Shown one piece after another: positions 17,171-25,503 of a DNA stretch of 34,329 nt. The notes below the pieces were generated by a model that worked only from the letters and a program-made list of their open reading frames with translations, did no database searches and was not told where the DNA came from. This DNA comes from Desulfuromonadales bacterium (lineage in GTDB: Bacteria; Desulfobacterota; Desulfuromonadia; Desulfuromonadales; BM103). The first letter of the stretch is position 1, and every line of letters starts with the position of its first letter. The stretch is taken from contig JACZKE010000015.1 of the NCBI GenBank assembly GCA_014860225.1, positions 1-34,329 on the forward strand, read 5' to 3'. Both the position numbers and the translations under genes were made by a program.

Positions 17171-17244
17171 CTTCTGCTTCAAGGAGAAATGCACTCGCAA
17201 AAACTCATGGGATGGCTAAGCAAAATTTTCATCCTACAAGGCTT

Positions 17245-17302
17245 GGTGTTTTTTCAGGGGCGAAGGCATACATATGATATGTCGAGGCCCTGAAAAAACG
17301 CC
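17245..17302 (+). repeat. 15-bp inverted repeat before the TRAP permease gene
   Basis: The arms GGTGTTTTTTCAGGG (17245-17259) and CCCTGAAAAAACGCC (17288-17302) pair over 15 bases with one G-U. They enclose a loop that can itself pair (ACATA-TGA-TATGT). No T run follows on the plus strand, so this is not an ordinary terminator. A 34-residue ORF (17189-17293, MHSQKLMGW...) overlaps it, but its AAGGAG lies only two bases from the ATG. Confidence 0.65.
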
Positions 17303-17349
17303 ATAACGCCGTAGGGTTGACTTTTTGCAACGCCATCAAGGAGAGGGTG

Positions 17350-19437
17350 ATGACCGAACCAGAGACTGGACCTCAACCACCACAAACCCGACTGCTCATC
17401 ATTCTCGGTGTTGCCGTTTCATTGATGCATATCTGGTTCAACGTCGCGACCGTCTTGTCATCACTTTGGCAGAACTCCCTGCACTTTGCCGGATTTGCCC
17501 TGATGGCCGCTCTGGTTTACCCGTTGCGCAAGAACCCATCGATTCCCTGGCGTCTCCTGGATATTCTGCTCGGCCTTCTGGCTGCTGGTTCAGCCCTTTA
17601 CCTGATTGCCATGGAAGATGCTATTTACGCGCGTGGCGTACGGATGGTTCCGGCCGAGTGGCTCGCGGGAATCATTCTGATTCTCTGTGCCCTGGAGTTC
17701 ACGCGTCGGGTGGCTGGCTGGTTTATTCCGGTTCTGATTATCATTGCCCTGAGCTATGTCGGTTGGTGGGGAGGGGAAATCAGCGGGGTCTTCAGGTTTG
17801 CCGGTTTAAACCCTGAAACCATCCTGTTCCGCAGCATCTATGGTGACGATGCCCTGTTCGGCACCATAGCCAGCATATCTTCCAGCTATGTATTTATGTT
17901 CATTCTCTTTGGCGCCTTCTTACTGCGTTCCGGTGCTGGTGAATTCGTCATCGATCTGGCTCGCGCCGTCGCCGGGCGGATGGTCGGCGGACCCGGACTG
18001 GTCGCGGTAATGGCCTCCGGTCTGATGGGAACTATCTCCGGTTCTGCGGTCGCCAACACCGCCTCGACCGGTGTTATCACCATCCCGTTGATGAAACGGG
18101 CCGGCTTTCCGGCCAAGTTCGCGGCAGGGGTCGAGGCTGCGGCTTCGACCGGTGGCCAGTTGATGCCGCCGATCATGGGGGCAGGTGCCTTTGTCATGGC
18201 CTCTTACACGCAGATTTCCTACAATACCATCGTTGTGGTCAGCATTCTGCCGGCTATCCTCTATTTTGCCGCAGTTGGTTTCTTCGTGCGGATTGAGGCC
18301 AAGCGCAGCCACGTCAATGCTATGGATAACGAGAAAGTCTCGGCGATCGAAGTCTTTAAAAAAGGCGGGATTGTCTTTCTTCTACCGATCGGGGTGTTGA
18401 TCGGCCTGCTGATTTACGGCTATACCCCCACCTATGCCGCAGGGATCAGTATCGTTTCGGTGATAGTCGCCTCATGGTTCAGTCCCAACCGCATGGGCCC
18501 TAAGGCGATCATTGAGGCGCTGGCGCTAGGCGCGCAGAACATGGTAATGACCGCCATCCTGCTCTGCTCTGTCGGCCTGATCGTCAACGTCATTTCCACC
18601 GCCGGGGTTGGCAACACCTTCTCACTGATGATCAACGTCTGGGCAGGCCACAGTATGGTCATCGCCATAGTCTTGATCGCACTGGCCTCGCTGGTGCTCG
18701 GCATGGGACTACCGGTCACCGCCGCCTATATTGTCCTTGGCACCCTGTCGGCGCCGGCTTTGCATGCCCTGATCTCAGACAGCCTGCTGGTCAATGCATT
18801 AGTCAGCGGACAAATTCCGGAAACGGCCAAGGCGATCTTCATGCTCGCCGCGCCGGATAAACTGGCCGAGATCGGCAATCCGATGTCGATTTCCACTGCC
18901 CGAATGATTGTTGACGCGGTACCGGTCGACATGGGCAGTATGGTTCGTGAAGCTGTCCTCACTCCTCATCAACTGACCTACGCTCTACTCTCCGCGCACC
19001 TGATCATCTTCTGGCTGAGCCAGGATTCCAACGTCACGCCACCGGTCGCCCTGGCTGCCTTCACCGCCGCCGCTATCGCTGGCACCAAGCCTATGGTCAC
19101 TGGTTTCCAGTCCTGGAAGCTGGCAAAGGGGCTGTACATCATCCCCTTGTTGTTTGCCTATACCCCGTTTATCGGAGGTTCCTGGTCGGAAGACTTTATA
19201 ATTTTCTTTTTTGCATTTTTTGGTCTCTATGCTTTTGCTGCAAGCCTGGAGGGATTCATGGAAACGCGCCTCAGCCTGGTTGTCCGCCTGCTGACCCTTG
19301 GCTGTGCTATTGCACTCCTCTGGCCGGCTGCATGGTGGGTTCATTCGATCGGACTGGTGGTGCTGGTCGGACTTTTCCTGACCAGTTTCCGCACCTCGCG
19401 AAGTGAGACTTCTCCTGCATATCAAGCAACCTCATGA
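17350..19437 (+). CDS. TRAP transporter fused permease (4TM/12TM, DctQ-DctM fusion)
   Basis: This integral inner-membrane protein of about 695 residues unites the small and large TRAP subunits, as is usual for TAXI-type systems. The first four or five hydrophobic spans form the DctQ-like part. The large DctM-like part contains GLMGTISGSAVANTASTGVITIPLMKRAGFP and EAAASTGGQLMPPIMGAGAFVMA (each in pieces), the repeat-related VLGMGLPVTAAYIVLGTL and the final SQDSNVTPPVALAAFTAAAIAG. It should import an organic acid with sodium or protons after capture by the TAXI protein. ATG at 17350 follows AAGGAGAGGG; an in-frame TTG at 17317 lacks such support. The frame ends three bases before an exceptional 24-bp hairpin. 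Confidence 0.94.
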   Translation: MTEPETGPQPPQTRLLIILGVAVSLMHIWFNVATVLSSLWQNSLHFAGFALMAALVYPLRKNPSIPWRLLDILLGLLAAGSALYLIAMEDAIYARGVRMVPAEWLAGIILILCALEFTRRVAGWFIPVLIIIALSYVGWWGGEISGVFRFAGLNPETILFRSIYGDDALFGTIASISSSYVFMFILFGAFLLRSGAGEFVIDLARAVAGRMVGGPGLVAVMASGLMGTISGSAVANTASTGVITIPLMKRAGFPAKFAAGVEAAASTGGQLMPPIMGAGAFVMASYTQISYNTIVVVSILPAILYFAAVGFFVRIEAKRSHVNAMDNEKVSAIEVFKKGGIVFLLPIGVLIGLLIYGYTPTYAAGISIVSVIVASWFSPNRMGPKAIIEALALGAQNMVMTAILLCSVGLIVNVISTAGVGNTFSLMINVWAGHSMVIAIVLIALASLVLGMGLPVTAAYIVLGTLSAPALHALISDSLLVNALVSGQIPETAKAIFMLAAPDKLAEIGNPMSISTARMIVDAVPVDMGSMVREAVLTPHQLTYALLSAHLIIFWLSQDSNVTPPVALAAFTAAAIAGTKPMVTGFQSWKLAKGLYIIPLLFAYTPFIGGSWSEDFIIFFFAFFGLYAFAASLEGFMETRLSLVVRLLTLGCAIALLWPAAWWVHSIGLVVLVGLFLTSFRTSRSETSPAYQATS

Positions 19438-19440
19438 TAA

Positions 19441-19491
19441 TTAGTACCATAGGACCCCCCCGGCAAAGCCGGGGGGGTCCTATGGTACTAA
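19441..19491. repeat. perfect 24-bp hairpin with AAA loop after the TRAP gene
   Basis: The arms 19441-19464 and 19468-19491 are exactly complementary, with a three-base loop. Each arm contains seven C or G in a row. It starts three bases after the permease stop codon. It has no T run on either side, so it looks less like a classical terminator than a 3' stabilising stem or a small palindromic element. Confidence 0.9.
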
Positions 19492-19522
19492 AAAGCGCTC
19501 CGCGGATTACCGCGGAGCGCTT
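19489..19522 (-). terminator. terminator of the cold-shock gene
   Basis: On the minus strand, AAGCGCTCCGCGG-TAAT-CCGCGGAGCGCTT is a perfect 13-bp stem whose end runs into TTTTTAG. It lies 24 bases beyond the cold-shock protein stop codon. Confidence 0.85.
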
Positions 19523-19546
19523 GTGCTAATCGACGCTGAAATTTAT

Positions 19547-19747
19547 TTAAATTTTGCGTACATTAGACGACTGGGGACCTTTTTGGCCCTGTGTAACATC
19601 GAAACTCACCCGATCTCCTTCGGCTAGGGATTTGAAACCATCGCCCTGGATTTCGGAAAAGTGGACGAACACGTCTGGTCCATTATCCTGCTCGATAAAA
19701 CCAAAACCCTTTGCATCATTGAACCACTTAACTGTACCTTCTGCCAT
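19547..19747 (-). CDS. cold-shock domain protein (CspA family)
   Basis: This 66-residue single-stranded nucleic acid-binding protein folds as a five-stranded OB barrel. The two RNA-binding motifs KGFGFI and VFVHF are intact, and the start [20 protein letters not shown] is characteristic. Such proteins melt RNA secondary structure and act as chaperones in cold or stationary phase; whether this copy is cold-induced cannot be told from the protein. An upstream AGGAG precedes the ATG. About 400 bases without a gene lie upstream, leaving room for the long leader typical of cold-regulated csp genes. Confidence 0.96.
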   Translation of the reverse strand: MAEGTVKWFNDAKGFGFIEQDNGPDVFVHFSEIQGDGFKSLAEGDRVSFDVTQGQKGPQSSNVRKI

Positions 19748-20146
19748 TTACTCCTCCATCTTTCCCTGTGGGAACTTTTTTTGTTGTGCAAATCACGATC
19801 GCCTGAAACAGAAAACAAAGAGTCCAAATGGGTCTGTTTGCTCTGATGTATGCTGACACCATGTCAAACCGATAGCGACTGAAAATGCACAAGCCTTCAT
19901 AATTGTGCAAATAGTATCAGGAAATTTCAAGAAAGCAAAAAAAAATAGTTACAACTGAACAAGGATATAAATGGGGCTGGTCAAGGTTTATAAACTTCAG
20001 ACCAAACCCTGGCAAAATCCTTGATTGTCGCCATATTGATTTAAGAACTGGAAATGTAAGTTTCTTTTCCCTCCCTGAATAATGTAAAATCGGGCCAGGT
20101 CTACACAATTCACAAAAAATGTCATGTTTTTGGGATTTAGAAAATC
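19748..20146. promoter_or_regulatory. divergent upstream region of the csp and yheU-like genes
   Basis: This 399-base AT-rich stretch contains no convincing gene; the short ORFs in it look random. It should hold the csp promoter and leader on the minus strand and the promoter of the YheU-family gene on the plus strand. I could not fix hexamers or a cold-shock box with confidence. Confidence 0.4.
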
Positions 20147-20407
20147 ATGTCTCGGGATAAACTAACCAGTCATTATCAGGCAGATCATCATGAAGCAGGG
20201 GTTGAGGTACCGTACGATCGGATTAACCCTGAGACGTTGCGTAACTTGATCCAGGAGTATGTGACGAGAGACGGCGCAGACTGGGATGAGGCTGGCTGTA
20301 AGCTTGAAGATAAGTGCGAACAGGTTCTTCAGCAATTGAGAATCAAACGTGTGAAGGTCGTTTTTGACCTGACTTCACAAACAGCCAATATTGTTGTCTG
20401 TCGTTAA
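20147..20407 (+). CDS. YheU family protein (UPF0270)
   Basis: This small 86-residue soluble protein matches the YheU family along residues 21-82: VPYDRINPETLRNLIQEYVTRDG (in part), then a D-W-x-E segment, a Lys/Cys-rich helix and a final strand pair ending in NIVV. E. coli YheU is about 72 residues; the first 18 residues here are an extra polar, His-rich tail (HYQADHHEAG), or the true start could be internal. The function is not established for the family. It is followed by a hairpin and converges with the slipin gene. Confidence 0.8.
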   Translation: MSRDKLTSHYQADHHEAGVEVPYDRINPETLRNLIQEYVTRDGADWDEAGCKLEDKCEQVLQQLRIKRVKVVFDLTSQTANIVVCR

Positions 20408-20507
20408 TCGATTTCCATCCGGAAACGGCAGTTGTTCCATCCGGAGTTTCTTGATGGACACGAATTAATCTTCAAACAGATACCGGCCAATCCCTCGAGC
20501 TTAGGTC

Positions 20508-20536
20508 ATGGCGACACATTTTATATGTGTCGCCAT
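20508..20536. terminator. convergent hairpin between the YheU-family and slipin genes
   Basis: ATGGCGACACAT-TTTAT-ATGTGTCGCCAT is a perfect 12-bp stem with a five-base loop between two converging genes. No T run follows on either strand, so its strength as a terminator is doubtful, but its place suggests that role. Confidence 0.5.
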
Positions 20537-20551
20537 CCCACCCTTGATTGC

Positions 20552-21319
20552 TTATTTCTCTTTATTCGCTGCATCCAGAAACGGTTTGAACAAGTCGATT
20601 GGCAGAGGGAAGATAATGGTCGAATTCTTCTCGGCCGCAATCTCGGTCAAGGTCTGCAGAAATCGCAGTTGCAGAGCGCCGCTCTCTTGAGAGATGACTC
20701 CGGCGGCATCGGCAAGTTTCTGAGAAGCCTGGAATTCTCCTTCGGCGTGGATGATCTTGGAGCGCCGCTCGCGTTCAGCCTCGGCCTGACGGGCCATGGC
20801 GCGTTGCATCTCCTGCGGCAGGTCGACGTGCTTGATTTCGACGTTCGAGACCTTGACCCCCCAAGGGTCTGTCTGTCTGTCGAGGATTACCTGCAACTGT
20901 TGGTTGATGCGGTCGCGGTGTGAGAGCAGCTCGTCAAGTTCGGCCTGGCCGAGCACGCTTCGAAGCGAGGTCTGGGCCAGCTGGCTGGTGGCGTACAGAT
21001 AATTCTCGACCTCGATCAACGCCTTGTCGGGATGTACCACGCGAAAGTAGAGGACGGCGTTTACCTTGACCGAGACGTTATCCTTGGTGATGACGTCCTG
21101 TGGCGGCACGTCCATAGCAACGGTGCGCAGGCTGACCTTGACGATCTTGTCGACCACCGGGATAATAAAACGCAGGCCCGGCCCCTTGACCATGGCGAAG
21201 CGACCGAGGCGGAAAACCACGCCGCGTTCATATTCGTAAAGAATGCGGACAGCACTGGCGATGATGCTGATGAGCAATACCAGGACGACCAGCCCGCCGA
21301 TCAGATTAGTCGGGATCAT
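20552..21319 (-). CDS. slipin (stomatin/prohibitin-like SPFH membrane protein)
   Basis: This protein of about 255 residues has one N-terminal membrane anchor ([19 protein letters not shown]) and then an SPFH/band 7 domain, with the family's [14 protein letters not shown] and [15 protein letters not shown] charged coiled-coil stretch ([20 protein letters not shown]) and a C-terminal hydrophobic segment ([12 protein letters not shown]) follow. Slipins form large membrane-scaffold oligomers. Their usual partner is the NfeD protease, encoded directly upstream and overlapping here. In archaeal homologues the NfeD protease cuts the hydrophobic C-terminus of the slipin. ATG at 21319 is preferred because AAGGAG lies seven bases before it; ATG at 21325 is almost on top of that site. 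Confidence 0.94.
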   Translation of the reverse strand: MIPTNLIGGLVVLVLLISIIASAVRILYEYERGVVFRLGRFAMVKGPGLRFIIPVVDKIVKVSLRTVAMDVPPQDVITKDNVSVKVNAVLYFRVVHPDKALIEVENYLYATSQLAQTSLRSVLGQAELDELLSHRDRINQQLQVILDRQTDPWGVKVSNVEIKHVDLPQEMQRAMARQAEAERERRSKIIHAEGEFQASQKLADAAGVISQESGALQLRFLQTLTEIAAEKNSTIIFPLPIDLFKPFLDAANKEK

Positions 21320-22673
21320 TTTCATTCTCCTTGATTGAGAGGGCTGCAGGACCTGATTCGACCGCGCGGACCAGCAGTTTCAGGTTGTCTTCGGCACGTA
21401 CAATCTCTATTTCGCTTCCTTCGTCGATCGGCTTCTCGGCATGAGCGTCCCAGTATTCACCGTGGACATACACCCGGCCGCCCGGATCCAGTGCAGTCAC
21501 AGCCCGGCCGCGCTCACCGACCATCCCTTCAAGCCCGGAGAAGTAATGGCTCTTCTGTGCGCGTACCACGAAAATCAGCACCAGACTGATAAAACCTCCG
21601 CAGACCGCGACGGTCGCTGCGATCACTGCGCGTGAGATCTGCAGGTAAGGAGCAGGGCTGTCAACCAGAATCAATGAACCGAAAGTCATTGCCACGAGCC
21701 CGGCGATTGTGAGCATGCCATAGGAGACCACCTTGATCTCCAGGATAAACATGACGATGGCGAGCAGGATCAGCAGACCGCCGATGTAGTTGACTGGCAG
21801 GGTCTGGAAGCCGAGGAAAGCGAGCAAAAGGGCAAGAGCACCGATCGCTCCGGGCAGGATCACACCGGGTTGGGAAATTTCGAAGAAGATGCCGAGGATG
21901 CCGAGCATCAGCAGCATATAGGCAATGTTCGGATTGCTGATGATGTAAAAAAGCTCCTGACGCCAGGTCATCTCCGCGTAGCTGAGCACTACGTCCCGGG
22001 TCTCGAGCTTGTGGGTAACGCCGTTACGCAGGTAAGTCCGGCCATCCAGTTCCTCGAGCAGGGCAGTTTCATTTGCCGCGATCAGATCGATAACCTTGAG
22101 ATCCAACGCCTCCTCGGCCGGGGTGGATACCGATTCACGCACGATCTGCTCGGCCCAGTCGCGATTGCGGTCGCGCTGGTCGGCTAGACTGCGCGCGTAA
22201 GCGACTGCATCGTTAACCACCTTCTCCACCATGGTTTCGCCTTGTCCATTGTCTCCCTGGCTGCCGACCCCGATTGACACCGGGTGGGCTGCACCGATAT
22301 TGGTCCCTGGAGCCATGGCAGCAAAATCGGCGGCGAGTGTAATCAGTGCACCGGCCGAGGCCGCCCGCGCACCAGAGGGATAGACATAAACAATTACCGG
22401 TATGCGTGATCCGAGCATTTGCTGGATAATGCTGCGCATCGAGGTGTCGAGCCCGCCGGGCGTGTCAAGTTCGATAAGGAAAGCCCTTGCGTTGCCGGCA
22501 TTGGCCGCAGCCAGCTCAGCGCTGATGAAGTCAGCCAGTACCGGGTTGATCACTCCGGCGACCCTAACCACCCGGATTTCTGCAGGCGCAGACATTTCTT
22601 CTGCTCCGAACAGCAGGCCAGAGCTGAACAGTAATATGATAATCAGTATGCTGATGTAAGCACGGCTTAACAT
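21306..22673 (-). CDS. NfeD-family membrane serine protease (NfeD1b, ClpP-class domain)
   Basis: This 455-residue long-form NfeD has a signal peptide or anchor (residues 5-24). A ClpP-like protease domain (about 30-230) follows, with the oxyanion segment [12 protein letters not shown], the nucleophile Ser in [13 protein letters not shown] and a Lys in [17 protein letters not shown], the Ser-Lys dyad of this class. A group of four to five membrane spans (about 240-370) and a C-terminal OB-fold domain ([28 protein letters not shown], in pieces) complete it. It is the first gene of a two-gene unit with slipin, overlapping by 14 bases, consistent with joint membrane quality control. The minus-strand start at 22673 leads directly into the signal sequence. 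Confidence 0.94.
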   Translation of the reverse strand: MLSRAYISILIIILLFSSGLLFGAEEMSAPAEIRVVRVAGVINPVLADFISAELAAANAGNARAFLIELDTPGGLDTSMRSIIQQMLGSRIPVIVYVYPSGARAASAGALITLAADFAAMAPGTNIGAAHPVSIGVGSQGDNGQGETMVEKVVNDAVAYARSLADQRDRNRDWAEQIVRESVSTPAEEALDLKVIDLIAANETALLEELDGRTYLRNGVTHKLETRDVVLSYAEMTWRQELFYIISNPNIAYMLLMLGILGIFFEISQPGVILPGAIGALALLLAFLGFQTLPVNYIGGLLILLAIVMFILEIKVVSYGMLTIAGLVAMTFGSLILVDSPAPYLQISRAVIAATVAVCGGFISLVLIFVVRAQKSHYFSGLEGMVGERGRAVTALDPGGRVYVHGEYWDAHAEKPIDEGSEIEIVRAEDNLKLLVRAVESGPAALSIKENENDPD

Positions 22674-22808
22674 GCATCAATAATATCAAGAGGGAGGAAA
22701 CTGTCAAAAAAAGCATTATTTTAGGGCGATAAGACCGTGAAGATGAAAGCTTAAAGCTATGCGTTATAATCGGTATTATCGTTTCCGGTATTCCACGAGG
22801 TAAGCGCC

Positions 22809-23378
22809 ATGGCGCCAAAATCATTTTCAGTCCGCATCTTTCTCCAGGACGGTCATGCCGACGGCGTTCAAATAATCGCTAAATCGAAGTGGTCAGGTCG
22901 CGGTCTGGTAATACCGAGAGCCTCCATTGCCGTGGAGATAAAACGCACGGAGCTCAACGCACCTGGTGTGTTTATCCTGGTTGGTCCACCAACAGAAAGA
23001 GATCGACAGTCCATTTACATCGGTGAGGCCGATCCGGTCTGTCGCAAACTGGAACAGTACGACGCGCAAAAAGATTTCTGGAACAGGGCTGTTGTCGTTA
23101 CCTGCAAAGATGGCAGCCTTAATCGATCGCAAATCCAGTACCTTGCGGCACTTCTGGTGCGGCGGGCAAAAGAGGTCAAAAGGTCTCATCCTGGCAACCT
23201 GGCTACCCCAAAAGATTCAAAACTCTCCGCAACGGAGCGGGTCGACGCCGAAACGTTTTTCGCTCACATGTTAAGTATCCTGCCATTGCTGGGCTTGCAT
23301 GCTTTCGAAGGGTCGGATGTTGAAAACGGTGTTGAGCCAATTGACCCGGGATGCGATCAACCATCAAATTCTTCATGA
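22809..23378 (+). CDS. GIY-YIG nuclease domain protein
   Basis: This 189-residue protein has a GIY-YIG-like core in the middle: GVFILVG (about 53-59), SIYIGEADPVCRKLEQY with the expected Tyr and Arg, then DFWNRAVVVTCKDGSLNRSQIQYLAALLV. In active members the last helix usually carries the metal-binding Glu in a YLE-like motif; here the corresponding residues read YLA, so catalysis is doubtful. The flanking N-terminal (residues 1-50) and acidic C-terminal parts are unassigned. The gene is divergent from nfeD across 135 bases that include TATAAT at 22765-22770. It is a single housekeeping-style gene, with no sign of a homing intron or restriction system around it. Confidence 0.72.
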   Translation: MAPKSFSVRIFLQDGHADGVQIIAKSKWSGRGLVIPRASIAVEIKRTELNAPGVFILVGPPTERDRQSIYIGEADPVCRKLEQYDAQKDFWNRAVVVTCKDGSLNRSQIQYLAALLVRRAKEVKRSHPGNLATPKDSKLSATERVDAETFFAHMLSILPLLGLHAFEGSDVENGVEPIDPGCDQPSNSS

Positions 23379-23440
23379 CTCGGCATAATGAAATCGTGTC
23401 GATTGGCAGTCTGATGGCCAACTCTTTGTAGAGGATGCGT

Positions 23441-24070
23441 GTGAGCTTGAAAATTGGCTTGATAAGTGATGTTCATGCAACGCCGGCCCCTGTGAATGAA
23501 GCGCTGACGATCTTTCGGCGTGAAGGGATCACTACAATCCTTTGTGCGGGAGACGTTGCCGGTTACGGGGAAGAACTGGAGCAAACCGTTGAATTGCTGA
23601 TCAAAAGTCAGTGCCAAGTCATTCTGGGGAATCATGATCTCTGGCAGCTTAGCCGTTCCGACGATGTGGCAAATGGCCCTGCTGAAGAGTATCTACGCAG
23701 TTTGCCAGCGGTCATGGAATCCTTTGTCGAAGGAAAAAAAATCTTTATGGTTCATGCCAGTCCGTACGGATACTTCATGAAAGGGATTAAGCTCCTGGAC
23801 GAGAACGCAGAGCTGCTGCGAGATCAAAAGAATTACTGGGCCGATGATTTAAAAACCTTTCCTGCCGACGTACTGATCGTTGGACATACACATCAGGTAT
23901 TTGCTGAACGCTTGGGGCATATCCTGGTTGTGAATCCCGGCAGCACCCTGTTCAATCATACTTGTGCGATTCTGACTCTGCCGGAGATGACGGTTCAGAT
24001 ACTGTCCTTGTCCAATAAAGCTCCGGTGCTGAGTTGGAATTGGGGGATGTTATATGCAGACCTTCAGTAA
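23441..24070 (+). CDS. calcineurin-like metallophosphoesterase (YfcE/MJ0936-like)
   Basis: This protein of about 209 residues is a compact binuclear metal phosphoesterase. All ligand motifs are present in order: Asp and His in ISDVHATP, Asp in CAGDVAGYG, GNHDLW, His in MVHASPYG and GHTHQVF near the C-terminus, followed by VVNPGS. The size is that of stand-alone YfcE-like enzymes acting on phosphodiesters; the natural substrate is unknown. GTG at 23441 is chosen because AGAGG lies six bases before it; the ATG at 23435 overlaps that ribosome binding site. The gene lies between the GIY-YIG gene and the presenilin-like gene, on the same strand. Confidence 0.88.
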   Translation: MSLKIGLISDVHATPAPVNEALTIFRREGITTILCAGDVAGYGEELEQTVELLIKSQCQVILGNHDLWQLSRSDDVANGPAEEYLRSLPAVMESFVEGKKIFMVHASPYGYFMKGIKLLDENAELLRDQKNYWADDLKTFPADVLIVGHTHQVFAERLGHILVVNPGSTLFNHTCAILTLPEMTVQILSLSNKAPVLSWNWGMLYADLQ

Positions 24071-24194
24071 CGCTTCAAAGCCCGGTTTTTGATTTTAACC
24101 GTGGCTCTTGCAGGTTTCAGCGCGGTTGATAATGTTATTGAGCTTAAAACCGGTTGCAGATCTGTCGTTTTCAGTGTCCCCCTTTGGTTAAGCA

Positions 24195-25067
24195 ATGCAT
24201 AATAGCGCAATGTCACCGTATAAATTCATCTGCTTCAGCAAGCCGAACCGGCGCATGTTATTTCTTCTGATTGCCAGCCACCTGCTGTGGAGTTGCGCTG
24301 TTTTTGGCCTCTGGTCGACCGGGCGACTCATCGATGCGGATAACCTGTGGTGGTCAGGAATTTTCATCGCACTGCAACTCTACGCCGCCGCCCAATTGCT
24401 TATGCCCGCTCTGCTCCTGCACCCCGAAGAACGCAGTCGCGGCTTTTATCTCTTCTGGGGGCTGTCCCTGGCAGTGTTTATCTGGCTGATCAACCAATTT
24501 TCTCCATCCGGGACCTGGCAGCCGCTGCTGGCTGTGGTCAAGTCGGGGCTGCTGTTGCTGGTCGCAACCTTCGTCGGGGCAGCTATAGCCAGGTATGTTA
24601 ACCATCTCTGGGAGCTTGTGCCGATCTGTCTTGTCATGACGCTTGCGGACTTCACCAGTTGGCTTTATGGCCCGACCGCCGGATTCACGCAGCAGATAAA
24701 GGAACATTACCTGGCGCCTGCAGGCCAGCCGCCATTAGTCGACATGATTCTGGTCAAGCTGGCGTTTCCGGGTTTTGCCGCTTTGGCGCCGGTATTCGGA
24801 ATTGCCGACTGGATTATGGTGGTTTTCTTTGCTGTCGTCGCCGGTCGTTATGAGATCAATGACAATCTGATTGGTCCCCGTGGTGAGACGCTGGCGAGGC
24901 AGGGACGGATCGGGTTCTATCTGCCGGTTTCAGTGGTCGCGCTCATCGGTGCGATTGTATTGGCACAAACGACAGGTCTCTTTATTCCTGCGTTGCCAGT
25001 GATTGCCCTGATCATGCTCCTCTGGTACGCTTTGCGTTACTTAATGTCCCGTTGTTTTAATGACTGA
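24195..25067 (+). CDS. multispan membrane protein with presenilin/SPP-like (GxGD aspartyl protease) motifs
   Basis: This 290-residue protein has about eight to nine hydrophobic spans (roughly 21-41, 50-74, 83-100, 109-131, 138-158, 182-217, 240-261 and 262-284). Three features coincide with intramembrane aspartyl proteases of the A22 family. Asp152 lies within a span (LADFTSWLYGP). Asp205 follows in the next (FGIADWIMVVFF, compare the LGLGDFIF of presenilin). A PALP motif opens the last span (IPALPVIALIML, residues 264-275). The spacing of the two Asp residues (53) and the overall length are close to archaeal presenilin homologues as I remember them. GIAD departs from GxGD by Gly to Ala. If active, it would cut membrane helices. 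No good ribosome binding site is seen; the ATG at 24210 is an alternative start. The downstream yciH-like gene follows directly. Confidence 0.6.
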   Translation: MHNSAMSPYKFICFSKPNRRMLFLLIASHLLWSCAVFGLWSTGRLIDADNLWWSGIFIALQLYAAAQLLMPALLLHPEERSRGFYLFWGLSLAVFIWLINQFSPSGTWQPLLAVVKSGLLLLVATFVGAAIARYVNHLWELVPICLVMTLADFTSWLYGPTAGFTQQIKEHYLAPAGQPPLVDMILVKLAFPGFAALAPVFGIADWIMVVFFAVVAGRYEINDNLIGPRGETLARQGRIGFYLPVSVVALIGAIVLAQTTGLFIPALPVIALIMLLWYALRYLMSRCFND

Positions 25068-25089
25068 TTTTTCCTTTGTCGAGATTCGA

Positions 25090-25452
25090 ATGTCCATGAA
25101 AAGAAACGCTTCTCTTGTCTATTCCAGCGAATTGGGCCGTATCTGCCCGAAATGTGACAAGCCCGTTACTGGCTGCATCTGTAAACAAACGACAATGATC
25201 GCATCCAAGGCTGACAGCATAGTGCGGGTCGGCCGGGAATCCAAGGGGCGCAAAGGCAAGGGAGTCACTTTGATCAGCGGTGTGCCCTTAACCCCAGAGG
25301 GACTCAAAGATTTGGCCAGGGAGCTGAAACAGAAGTGCGGCAGTGGAGGAACTCTGAAAAATGGTGTGATCGAAATTCAGGGCGATCACCGTGATATCTT
25401 GACTGAGCTGCTCAAAGCCAAAGGCTGGACGGTGAAACGCAGTGGCGGGTGA
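25090..25452 (+). CDS. SUI1/eIF1-like translation factor (YciH family)
   Basis: This protein of about 120 residues has a C-terminal SUI1 domain: RKGKGVTLISGVPL, LAREL-KQKCGSGGTLKNGVIEIQGDHRD and LLKAKGWTVK. E. coli YciH influences initiation fidelity and stress translation. The N-terminal part adds LVYSSELGRICPKCDKPVTGCIC, in which two CxxC-like pairs could bind zinc; this cluster is absent from E. coli YciH but, as I recall, common in other proteobacterial groups. The frame is open from an ATG at 25060 that overlaps the preceding membrane-protein gene. ATGs at 25090 and 25096 give N-termini closer to the family. None has a strong ribosome binding site, which hints at translational coupling. 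Confidence 0.9.
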   Translation: MSMKRNASLVYSSELGRICPKCDKPVTGCICKQTTMIASKADSIVRVGRESKGRKGKGVTLISGVPLTPEGLKDLARELKQKCGSGGTLKNGVIEIQGDHRDILTELLKAKGWTVKRSGG

Positions 25453-25503
25453 GTCATTCGTGATGAGCTTTGAGGGACGTGTTGTGAGTCGAGAGGGAAA
25501 ATT

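Noticed and set aside
19917-20108. 63-codon minus-strand ORF upstream of csp
   Set aside because: It has no ribosome binding site, no recognisable sequence and lies in AT-rich leader DNA.
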